Assembly: GCA_942491465.1 (NCBI GenBank)
Contig: CALOBA010000085.1
Span: 1 to 64,000 of the forward strand
Source of the DNA: CALOBA01 sp942491465
Lineage (GTDB): Bacteria > Pseudomonadota > Gammaproteobacteria > Chromatiales > Chromatiaceae
Length of the DNA: 64,000 bases
Reading direction: 5' to 3'
In this document: piece after piece, positions 20,817 to 29,488 of the stretch
Layout of the letters: every line of letters starts with the position of its first letter
How positions within the stretch are numbered: position 1 is the first letter of the stretch
Made by a program: the position numbers and the translations under genes
The notes under the pieces: generated by a model
Seen by the model: only the letters and a program-made list of their open reading frames with translations
What the model was told of the DNA's origin: nothing
Database searches by the model: none

Positions 20817-21121
20817 ATGATCCCTCTAAGCGCGTACGTTACGGTCAGCGCCGTGCTATTCATCACCGGTTTGCTCGGCGTGCTAATCAGGCGGAATTTC
20901 ATCATTGTGCTGATGGCGGTGGAGATCATGTTGAACGCGGCGAACATCAACCTCGTCGCCTTTTCCTATTATCTCGAGTCCATGGCCGGCCAGCTGGTCG
21001 CGCTGTTTGTCATCGCCATCGCGGCGGGAGAAGCCGCCGTAGGACTCGCCATCATCATCGTCGTCTTCCGTGGGAAAATTTCCACGAATGTCCGACGAGA
21101 TGAATCTCTTGGAAATGGTGA
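20817..21121 (+). CDS. nuoK: NADH-quinone oxidoreductase subunit K, 3' frameshift
   Basis: Small antiporter-like membrane subunit with three helices. The conserved glutamate is in VLMAVEIMLNAANINL, and a second in AAGEAAVGLAIIIVVFR. The open frame runs on past the family end. Allowing single-base corrections near 21092 and 21110, the end reads NVDEMNLLKW-stop at 21119 to 21121, the typical NuoK terminus. About 100 residues. Confidence 0.88.
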
Positions 21122-21140
21122 GGAGGTGCCGCAGGCTGAC

Positions 21141-21170
21141 ATGACTGATCTCCTGATCGAAGCCATCTCT
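21141..21170 (+). CDS. nuoL: Start of nuoL, lost at junction
   Basis: ATG 21141 with GGAGGT upstream begins MTDLLIEAI, where nuoL is expected after nuoK. Beyond about ten codons the sequence no longer resembles NuoL. Only the first codons survive before the second junction. Confidence 0.4.
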
Positions 21171-21305
21171 GGTCGGCAGATCTGCACGCTGACGTTGCGC
21201 GACAAGGCCTCCCGGGTTTCGCTGGCGTGGTCCGGGGTGTCCGGCTTGCCGGCTTCGCTGGTCATGAGATGGGCTCCGCTACTGGCTGCTTGCGCGCTGG
21301 GGTGA
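21165..21305 (+). other. Junction zone and possible C-terminal remnant of an unknown protein
   Basis: From about 21165 GC content rises and nuo similarity ends. The frame reads RQICTLTLRDKASRVSLAW and then SLVMRWAPLLAACALG-stop. This resembles a protein tail but belongs to no family I recognise. It marks the left edge of the high-GC block. Confidence 0.4.
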
Positions 21306-21640
21306 GGTCGAACGACCGCATCCGACGCCGCCCGATGTCGGACGCGGCGATATTGGACATTCTAAACGACCTGTCGTGCCCTTGAGCCGGCGACCGGCGG
21401 GCCGTGTCCGCCGGCCGACAGGCTCCGAGGCCGGCAAGCGGCGGTGGTGCCGCCCTCGACGCGAGCCGCACAAAACTCGGTGGCCGACACAACGACGGGT
21501 GTAACCTATCGGCGCTCTCGCGCCCGGCGCCGCCCCGCTGCGCGAGCGGCGGCCTCCCCGGCCACCGAGGTTTGAACACCCGACCGGACCGGGCGGTCTG
21601 ATCCGACATCCGGGCGGCCCGGACCCGCACAGGTGATCCA
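21306..21640. other. Intergenic region without recognised feature
   Basis: 335 bases of high GC, with several short hairpin-forming stretches (for example CCGGCGGG/CCGCCGGC near 21400 to 21415). No gene, promoter or terminator could be supported. Confidence 0.5.
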
Positions 21641-22702
21641 ATGATCGACCCAGCAGCAACCGACGAACAATGGCCTGCCGACGGCTTGGAGGAACAGGCC
21701 GGCTGCCCCGTCTGCGGCGAGGCCGGACGCAGCGAGTGGCACGCCGCGCTGCGTGACCGCATCTTCTTCTCCGCCCCCGGCCAGTGGCGGATGTGGCGCT
21801 GTTCGGGCTGCGGCTGCGGCTATCTCGACCCGCGCCCGACGCCGACCACCATCGGCCTGGCCTACGCCAGCTACTACACCCATGCCGGCCCCGCCGAGCC
21901 GCCCTGGCGCGTCGGCGATACCCGCCTGGGCCGCCGCGCGGGTATCCGCAATGCCTACTTGAGGCGTCGTTTTCCGGGCTGGGCAGGCCGTCCGCAATGG
22001 CCGGGCACCGACAGACTATTCCATCTGGCCGCGGATGCGTCGGCGATGCTGGAGCGCGACGTGCGCCACCTGCCGGCCCCGCCGGCGCAGGCGCGGTTGC
22101 TCGATGTGGGCTGCGGCGACGGCGCCTTCCTGGTGCGGGCCAACCAGCTCGGCTACCGGGCCGAAGGGCTGGAGTTCGACCAGGCCGCGGTGGATACCGC
22201 GCGGGCGCGCGGGCTCACGGTCAAGACCGGCGGCTTCCCCGACCCCACGCTTGAAACGGCGGCCTTCGGCGCGGTGACCATCAGCCATGTCATCGAGCAT
22301 CTGCACCAGCCCCGCGCCGCCCTCGCCGATGCCCTGCGCATCCTGCGCCCCGGCGGGCTGCTCTGGCTCGCCACGCCGAATGTGGAGGCACCGGGGCACC
22401 GGCGCTTCGGTGCCCACTGGCGCGGCCTGGAGCCGCCCCGTCATCTGGTCGTCTTCACCGCCCGCGCTCTGGAGCAAGCGCTGCACCAGGCCGGCTTTAC
22501 CGACATCCGCTTCCGCGCCTTGGGGCCGGTCTCGCGCTGGTTCTACGAGGCCAGCACCAAGATCGAGCGCGGGCTGCCGCCGGAGGCGCCGGTGCAGCTC
22601 GCCGCCGACCTGCTCGACGAGGCCGCCGCCTGCGACCGAGCGGCGCGCGCCGATCCGCGCACCGGCGAGGAGCTGGTCGTGACCGCCGTCAAGCCCGCCT
22701 GA
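21641..22702 (+). CDS. Class I methyltransferase with N-terminal zinc ribbon
   Basis: SAM-dependent methyltransferase of 353 residues. The N terminus has a zinc-ribbon pair (GCPVCGE near residue 22, CSGCGCGYLDPRP near 53), as in sugar C-methyltransferases and other enzymes of surface-glycan and antibiotic pathways. Motif I is LLDVGCGDGAFLVRA near residue 151. The post-core motif reads SHVIEHLHQPRAALADAL near residue 215, then LRPGGLLWLATPN. The frame is intact and codon use matches the rest of the high-GC block. The substrate is unknown. Confidence 0.82.
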   Translation: MIDPAATDEQWPADGLEEQAGCPVCGEAGRSEWHAALRDRIFFSAPGQWRMWRCSGCGCGYLDPRPTPTTIGLAYASYYTHAGPAEPPWRVGDTRLGRRAGIRNAYLRRRFPGWAGRPQWPGTDRLFHLAADASAMLERDVRHLPAPPAQARLLDVGCGDGAFLVRANQLGYRAEGLEFDQAAVDTARARGLTVKTGGFPDPTLETAAFGAVTISHVIEHLHQPRAALADALRILRPGGLLWLATPNVEAPGHRRFGAHWRGLEPPRHLVVFTARALEQALHQAGFTDIRFRALGPVSRWFYEASTKIERGLPPEAPVQLAADLLDEAAACDRAARADPRTGEELVVTAVKPA

Positions 22703-22888
22703 GCGCGGGCCTGCCCCCTGGTTGGCTCCTGGCCGGCGTCGCCGTAAGCAATCATCCTTGCCCGAGGCCGCACGATAGGTCGCACTATGGACATCCAGGT
22801 CACCCTCCCGCTCACGGTGGTTGCGGCCATCATTCAAGGACCTGGACTTTTCGTCCTGGGACACCCTCAACGTCAAGGATTCCCCAAT

Positions 22889-24715
22889 TCAGGCCCTTGG
22901 CGACCTGGTGGCCATCCGATGCATCCGGCGGCGATCGCCTTCTTCGGGACGCAAGGACAGGGCCGACGCGGCATCGACGCCGGCCGACCCGGTTGCGAGT
23001 TTTCGCGTCAGCGCGCGCCGCGGTGAGCTGCGCCCGTCGAGGGCGGACGGCGATGCGCAGACGGACCGGCCGACGTCGGGATGATCGGCCGGCGCTGGAG
23101 TTTCGCGGCCATCGCCGCCCGTCGATATCGGTTGATGAAGATCACCATGATTCCTCGCGCCCCAGCGACCCAGACATCGGCGCGTGTCCCGGCGAATGAA
23201 TGGCGACGCGCCAGTACCCGATCCCGTTGATGCGAACGGTCTTGACCTGTTGAGGATCGATGTCGATCTATCAGGAAGGGGCCGAGCGCTCGGCGCGGGC
23301 GATCTCCCGTCGATGTCTGCATCCAGCTTGTGCGGTTCGTCGGCCGTGAGCTTGTCGGTTTCCGATAGCTTGGCAAGTCTTCGGTTGGCCTGCTTCAACT
23401 GTTCTTGATTGCGCACCAGTTCCCGCTCCACTGACCTGCGCGCTTGGACCTCTTGATTCAAAAGCCGATTCCACAACAGCACCAGACCGATCAAGGCCGC
23501 GGCGGTACCGCTGATCCCAAGGCCCCAGGTCAGCAACTGCCGGGGCCGAATGCCATGCTCGTACAGGACCGGCGCATAGGCGTTCTGGATCGCGGTCTGC
23601 TCCGCGTTCGCCATCCCTTGTAGCCCCTTATCGATGAGCGATCGCGGCGCCCATTCCGGGCGCGCCACCGGGGCTTGGTCGCAGGGTCGGTGCGCGAGAG
23701 GGGTCAAGCCGGTACGCTGGATGAGATGACTGGTCACGATGAGGTTGCCGACATAGGCGTCGACCTCGCCCGAGGACAGGGCGCGCAGGGCATCCTCGGC
23801 GGACTCGCTCGGATGCAGCGCGATGGCGGGCTGGTCGCGCGCGAGGGTCTGTTGCAGCGCACAGCCCGGTTCCACGGCGACGGTGCGCCCGCGCAGGTCG
23901 GTGATGGCGAAGACGTCTTGGGTGGTCGCCGCCGTGAAGATGACCCAGGGCGAGCTGAGATACGGCTCGCTGATGGCAAGGGTCCGCGCGCGCTCGTTGC
24001 TGGAGCAGATCATCGGCAACAGGTCGTAGTGCCTGTGTGCTCCGGCGATGTCGTTGAGGGCTTCGATCTTCGTTTCTTGCGCTGGCACGAAGTCGAATGC
24101 GATGCCGAAGCGCTTGCCGATGCGAGTCAGATAGTCGACCGCCATGCCGCTCGGCTCCGGTGCGGAGACCTCCCAGGGCGGCCGATCGGCCACGCGCACC
24201 CGCACCCGATGGCCCTCGTCGAGCCAGTCCTGCTCATCGGCGGTCAACAAGACGGGCCGTCTCGCTGCCGGCACACTCCAATCCCAGGTCGCATTGATCT
24301 GGTCCAGCTCCGCCAGGCTCAGGGATGCCAGGGCTTTGCGCAGGATTGAGGCGAGCAGCGGCACATCCGGGCTGACGGCGGCGACGGCATCGACGCGGGG
24401 CTGATCGAACCAGTAGACGGGCTCGATCTCATGCATGGTGTTGCGCATCAGGGTGTAGGCGTCGTGGTTGAAGCCGAGCATGAAGTCGGCGTGCCCGGCG
24501 CGCAATCGATTGAAGGCGGCGATCGGCGTCTCGGCGGCCACCACGGTGACGCTGTCCCGTAGCTCGGGGAACTCGTTCTCCACCAGCGTCAGCCCGCCGA
24601 CGACGGCGAGGCGGGAGCCCACCAGGTCCTCCGGGCCGGCGACGGAACGCTCGTCGTCGACGCGGGCGAAGAGCGTGAAGGTGGAGGCTCGCGTCATCTC
24701 AATGCCGTCGATCAT
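22889..24715 (-). pseudogene. Decayed periplasmic-binding sensor diguanylate cyclase
   Basis: The frame reads half of one bacterial solute-binding domain (PEDLVGSRLAVVGGLTL near residue 20), a complete second one (RVRVADRPPWEV, LLPMICSSNERARTL), and a membrane helix (LTWGLGISGTAAALIGLVLL). A coiled coil follows (ELVRNQEQLKQANRRLAKL), then the start of a GGDEF domain (LSETDKLT). After about 20 residues the GGDEF part becomes nonsense and the GGDEF motif itself is absent. The N-terminal half of the first binding domain and the signal peptide are also missing upstream of 24715. With both ends gone it is probably inactive. It is transcribed divergently from the GGDEF-EAL gene. Confidence 0.65.
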
Positions 24716-24856
24716 CCACCGCCACGACGCTCGGTGCTTCGGGCAGGCCCCGGCAGCGTATGCTGTGTCTATGACACAGATGATCAACCGCCATCGAACG
24801 ATGACCGCGCCGCCGCGGGCGCGCGCGATCGGGTTGCCTGTCGCAGGTGATGGGAG

Positions 24857-27800
24857 ATGAAGACGTTCAGCGCCATGCTTGGGCGCGAGCGCATCGGCCG
24901 GTTGCGCCCGCTTCTGCTGCCAGTTCTGATCCTGGCCCTCGGGCTCGCAACGACCGCCTGGCTTTGGTCGATGGCGCGCGAGGATGTGCGCGAGCAGCGC
25001 GCGCAGGAGGTCGAATGGTTGGCGGGCAAGTTCGCCGGCCTGATCGAAGAGCGGTTTCGCGACAACGTCCAGTTGCTGCGCGGGGCGGCCGGTCTGTTCG
25101 ATGTCCCCGAATGGATCACGCGCGAGCGATTTCACCGCTATTTCCAAACGCTGCGACTGGAGGACCAGTATCCCGGCATCCAGGGCATCGGTTTCTTGCT
25201 GCTGATCCCCGAGGACCAGAAGGACGCCCGGGTCGCCGCCGTTCAGCGCGAGGGGTTTCCGAGCTTTCAGATCCACCCCGACGGAGAACGGGGGTTCTAT
25301 GCTGCGGTCCTCTATATCGAGCGCCTCTCCGGTCGCAATCTGCGCACCTTGGGCTACGACATGGCTGCCGAACCGCTGCGTTGGGCGGCGGCGATGCGTG
25401 CGCGGGATCAGGCCGCGGCGGCCCTGTCGGCCAGGGTGACCTTGCAGCAGGAAGGCGCCACCGACATCCAACCCGGCGTCGTGTTGTTCCTGCCGGTCTA
25501 TCGCGCCGGCGCCCCCCACGCCGGCGTTGCCGAGCGGCGCGCGAATCTGCTCGGCTGGGTGTATTCGCCGCTGCGGATGCACGATCTGATGCAAGACGTG
25601 CTGCGACCCGTGCAGTCGGACCTGGCGCAGCCCGGGGTCCGCTTGGCCGTCTACGACGGCGACCGCCCGGCCCCCGAGACCCTGCTGTTCACGTCCGCGC
25701 CGGCAGCGGTGGATCCAACCGCCGATGGCGCGGTGCACGGGGTCGAACTGTTGGAATTCGCGGGGCATCAGTGGTCCCTCGTCGTCACGGCCGATCCCGC
25801 ATTCACGCCAGCCTTGGGCAGCCGCCTCGCGGCATGGATCGGCCTCGGCGGGCTCACCGTCAGCCTGCTGCTGACCCTGATCGCTGCGGTTCAGACGCAG
25901 GCTCGGCGGCGCGTCGGCCTCGCCATGGCGGCGTTGGGGCGTACCAACCGGCACCTCGCCGAGCAGGAGCGCACGGTGATCAGCATCTGCACCCCCCATC
26001 GCGACGCCCGGGGCAAGGTCGTGCGCCTCTCCGGCACGCTGCAGGACATCACCGAGCGCGCGGAACTGCAAAGCCGCATCCAGAAGATTGCGACCCATGT
26101 CCCGGGCGCGATCTATCAGTATCAGCAGTGGCCGGACGGGCACGGGGCCTTCCCCTATGCCAGCGCAGGCATTACGGACATCTATGGCGTCGAGCCGGCG
26201 GAGGTCGCGACGGACGCGACGGCCGTCTTCGACAGGCTGCATCCGGATGATCGCGCCCGGGTGGAGGCCGGCATCGCGGCGTCCATGCGCAGCCTCGGCA
26301 CCTGGCACGACAGCTACCGGGTCAGGCTGCCCGGGGGGCGCGTCATCTGGGTCGAGGGTGAGGCATCACCCGAGGCGCAAGCGGATGGCAGCGTGCGCTG
26401 GCATGGCTATCTTCGGGAGGTCACCGCGCGCCGGCAGGCGGAAGAGCAACGGCGCAATCTGCAAAAGATGCTTGCCCGCACCGAGCAGATCGCGCACATC
26501 GGCAGTTGGGAATGGGATGTGGCGAAGGACAGGGTCACCTGGTCCGAGGAGCTGTTTCGCATCTTTCAGCTGGACCCGAGCGCGGGCGCGCCTGCGTTCG
26601 CCGAGCACCACCGACTCTACGGTCCCGACGACCTGGCACGGCTGCAAACGGCGGTGGCTACTGCCGTCAACCAGGGCATACCTTTCGTCGTGCAACTGGT
26701 TGCCCGGCGCCCCGACGGCAGCACCCGGGTGTGCTTGTCGCGTGGCTATCCCGAGATCGGACCCAATCATGAGGTCACCCATCTTTACGGGTCCTTCCAA
26801 GACATCACCGAGCAGAACCAGGCCGAGCGGGACCTGCGCCTCGCCGCCAGCGTCTTCGCCAACAGCTCCGAGGCGATCCTGATCACGGATGCCGACAACC
26901 GCATCATCGACACCAATCCCGCCTTCAGCGCCGTCACCGGCTATGCACGGGCCGATGTGCTCGGCAAGGACCCGACCATCCTCGCCTCCGGTCGTCACGA
27001 TGCAGCCTTCTTCCGTGCGATGTGGTACGGGATCAAGCGCCGGGGGGCCTGGCGGGGCGAGATCTGGAATCGGCGCCAGGATGGCGAGCCCTACGCCGCG
27101 CTCTTGTCGATCTCGGTCGTTCGAGATGTCGAGCAGCGAGTGCAGAACTATATCGGCATCTTCTCCGACATCAGCGAGCTCAAGGCGCACGAGGCGGAGC
27201 TGGATCGGCTCGCCAACTTCGATCCACTCACCGGGCTACCGAACCGGCGGCTGTTGGGCGATCGACTGGAGCAGGCGATCGCCGGCAGCCGACGCTCCGA
27301 CAGTCAAATCGCGGTTTGCTATCTCGACCTCGACGAGTTTAAACCGATCAACGATCGCTATGGACACGCCGTCGGCGATCAGGTGCTGATCAGTATTGCC
27401 AATCAGTTGCGCAAGGAGCTGCGCGCACAGGATACGGTGGCCCGACTCGGCGGCGACGAGTTTGTGCTGCTGTTCAACGACCTGGCGCGACTGGAAGACA
27501 GTCAGCTTCTATTGGAGCGCGTGCTCGCCGCCTGCGCGCGCCCCATCGTCTTGAACGGGGTGACGCACCGCGTCTCCGCCAGCATCGGCGTGACCCTAAG
27601 TCCGCCCGATATCGCCAACGCCGACAGCCTGCTGCGCCATGCCGATCAGGCCATGTACCACGCCAAGGAGGCGGGACGGAATCGCTATCACTTTTCCGAC
27701 GCGGAACAAGACCAACGCATTCACGACCGTCGGCTGCAACTGCAAGGCATCAGAAACGCGCTGACCAACCAGGAGTTCGTGCTGTTTTACCAGCCCAAGG

Positions 27801-28891
27801 TCAATATGGTCAGTCGCCAGGTCATTGGCGTCGAGGCGCTGATCCGTTGGCAGCATCCGGACGCTGGGCTGCTGTTGCCGGGGGCCTTCCTGCCCATGAT
27901 CGAGGGCAGCGACCTGGAGATTGGTATCGGTGAGTGGGTCATCGCGGCGGCCCTGACGCAAATCGCCACCTGGCAGGGCCAGGGCTTGAGGCTGCCGGTC
28001 AGCGTCAACATCAGCGCCGGGCATCTGTTGCAGCCGAGCTTCGCGCAACGTCTGGAGCAGTTGCTCGCCGAGCATCCCGAGCGCGCCCCCGGTGTTCTGG
28101 AGCTGGAGATCCTGGAGACCTCGGCCCTGAGCGACGTCGAGCGCGCCGGTGAAACCCTAACGGCCTGCCAAGCACTCGGGGTACGCGTCGCGCTGGACGA
28201 CTTCGGCACCGGGTACTCATCGCTCACCTATTTCCGCCGCTTGCCGATCGACGTGCTGAAGATCGACCAGAGCTTTGTGCGCGATATGCTCGACGACCCC
28301 GACGACATGGAGATTGTCGAGAGCGTCGTCAGGCTGGCCCACGCCTTCAATCGCTCGGTGGTCGCCGAGGGCGTCGAGACACCCGAGCATGGGGCCTTGC
28401 TGAACCTGCTCGATTGCCCCCTGGGCCAGGGCTTCGGCATTGCCCGCCCCATGCCCGCGGATGCGGTCCCCTCGTGGGTCTCAACCTGGCCGGAGCAAGG
28501 CACGGGCATGGTCGTCGACCACGGCATCAGCAAGCCAGACATTCCATTGTTCATGGCCATCCAGAACCACCGCCACTGGGTCGATGAATTTGTTAGCGCG
28601 CTCAACGATATGGACATCGCGAGACTGGCCGAGATCGACAGCACCCCCTGTCGTTTCGAGCGCTGGTACCACGGCAGCGGCTCGACCCGCTACGGCACCC
28701 TCGAAGGCTTTCCCGCGGTCGGCCGGCATCACGTCAAGGTGCATGCACTGGCAAGCGCCATCACAGGGCTCGCCGAACAGGGCGAGATCACGTCGGCGCG
28801 GGAGCGGTTGCCGAGCCTGTTGGCGGCGCGTGACGCGCTGACAAATCAGCTTCGGGCGTTGGCCGAAGGGCTGAAGACCGCGGGCGAATGA
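24857..28891 (+). CDS. Membrane GGDEF-EAL protein with CHASE, PAS and C-terminal CZB domains
   Basis: Cyclic-di-GMP turnover protein of 1344 residues. A membrane helix (about 17 to 40) leads into a periplasmic CHASE-type sensor (about 45 to 300) and a second helix near 330. Then come a PAC remnant (GTLQDITERAELQSRI), three PAS/PAC units (about 410 to 780), a GGDEF domain with intact RLGGDEFVLLF near 866 and an EAL domain with GVEALIRW near 991. The last 110 residues are a CZB zinc-binding domain: HRHWVDEF, PCRFERWYHG, RHHVKVHALA give the His/Cys ligands. Both catalytic motifs are intact, so it may make and break c-di-GMP, tuned by zinc. The start ATG 24857 follows GGGAG. Confidence 0.88.
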   Translation: MKTFSAMLGRERIGRLRPLLLPVLILALGLATTAWLWSMAREDVREQRAQEVEWLAGKFAGLIEERFRDNVQLLRGAAGLFDVPEWITRERFHRYFQTLRLEDQYPGIQGIGFLLLIPEDQKDARVAAVQREGFPSFQIHPDGERGFYAAVLYIERLSGRNLRTLGYDMAAEPLRWAAAMRARDQAAAALSARVTLQQEGATDIQPGVVLFLPVYRAGAPHAGVAERRANLLGWVYSPLRMHDLMQDVLRPVQSDLAQPGVRLAVYDGDRPAPETLLFTSAPAAVDPTADGAVHGVELLEFAGHQWSLVVTADPAFTPALGSRLAAWIGLGGLTVSLLLTLIAAVQTQARRRVGLAMAALGRTNRHLAEQERTVISICTPHRDARGKVVRLSGTLQDITERAELQSRIQKIATHVPGAIYQYQQWPDGHGAFPYASAGITDIYGVEPAEVATDATAVFDRLHPDDRARVEAGIAASMRSLGTWHDSYRVRLPGGRVIWVEGEASPEAQADGSVRWHGYLREVTARRQAEEQRRNLQKMLARTEQIAHIGSWEWDVAKDRVTWSEELFRIFQLDPSAGAPAFAEHHRLYGPDDLARLQTAVATAVNQGIPFVVQLVARRPDGSTRVCLSRGYPEIGPNHEVTHLYGSFQDITEQNQAERDLRLAASVFANSSEAILITDADNRIIDTNPAFSAVTGYARADVLGKDPTILASGRHDAAFFRAMWYGIKRRGAWRGEIWNRRQDGEPYAALLSISVVRDVEQRVQNYIGIFSDISELKAHEAELDRLANFDPLTGLPNRRLLGDRLEQAIAGSRRSDSQIAVCYLDLDEFKPINDRYGHAVGDQVLISIANQLRKELRAQDTVARLGGDEFVLLFNDLARLEDSQLLLERVLAACARPIVLNGVTHRVSASIGVTLSPPDIANADSLLRHADQAMYHAKEAGRNRYHFSDAEQDQRIHDRRLQLQGIRNALTNQEFVLFYQPKVNMVSRQVIGVEALIRWQHPDAGLLLPGAFLPMIEGSDLEIGIGEWVIAAALTQIATWQGQGLRLPVSVNISAGHLLQPSFAQRLEQLLAEHPERAPGVLELEILETSALSDVERAGETLTACQALGVRVALDDFGTGYSSLTYFRRLPIDVLKIDQSFVRDMLDDPDDMEIVESVVRLAHAFNRSVVAEGVETPEHGALLNLLDCPLGQGFGIARPMPADAVPSWVSTWPEQGTGMVVDHGISKPDIPLFMAIQNHRHWVDEFVSALNDMDIARLAEIDSTPCRFERWYHGSGSTRYGTLEGFPAVGRHHVKVHALASAITGLAEQGEITSARERLPSLLAARDALTNQLRALAEGLKTAGE

Positions 28892-28952
28892 GTTGCGTCG
28901 CCATGACTTGTCCAACTTTCCAACATCGACTCCCGTCTAACGAGGCTATGCC

Positions 28953-29402
28953 ATGAGCAACGATGCGACCCAGACCGATGACCGAACAACCGTGCGTGCC
29001 GTGGTGGGCGCACTGACGACCGACCCGGAGCTGGTCGGGTTCCTGCGCGAGCTTGCCCCGCAATGGGGCTCAAGCGTCGGCAAGACGCGCTCCTTCCGGA
29101 GCCAGCGCCTGCTGGCTGATCCCGCTGCACGCTGCTCCCTGCGGGTGGACTCCCGCGCCGCGATCATGCTGAATGATGCCATCTACAATAGGGACGGGCC
29201 GGCCCCTTCGGTCTCCCTGATGCGCGATGCACTGCTGCATGCGCAGATCGACGAGGATGGGCGGCGCTGCGTGATCCATGTCCCCGAGTTGGGCGTGCTG
29301 CAAGTGCGGGTGGAACAATACGTCGACGCGCTGGGCGCGGAGGTGGCGCCGGACGCGCAGAGTCTGGATCATCGCATCGTCTCGATCGCCAAGATCGGGT
29401 GA
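28953..29402 (+). CDS. Hypothetical 149-residue protein
   Basis: An intact frame starting MSNDATQTDDRTTVRAVVGA, 62 bases after the GGDEF-EAL gene and possibly co-transcribed with it. There is no signal peptide or membrane helix. A central segment (RVDSRAAIMLNDAIYNRDG) and a strand-rich second half (RRCVIHVPELGVLQVRVEQY) suggest a small folded domain. I recognise no family. Confidence 0.6.
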   Translation: MSNDATQTDDRTTVRAVVGALTTDPELVGFLRELAPQWGSSVGKTRSFRSQRLLADPAARCSLRVDSRAAIMLNDAIYNRDGPAPSVSLMRDALLHAQIDEDGRRCVIHVPELGVLQVRVEQYVDALGAEVAPDAQSLDHRIVSIAKIG

Positions 29403-29488
29403 TCCGGCGCCGCATAGCGGCGACTGCTTCGAGGACGATCTGCCGAAGGCCGACGTCATCTCCATGGGCAAGCTGCTTTGGCTGCGGC

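Noticed and set aside
24800..26308. Upstream part of the long minus-strand frame that includes the decayed cyclase
   Set aside because: Beyond 24715 it is antisense to the GGDEF-EAL gene and has no family features.
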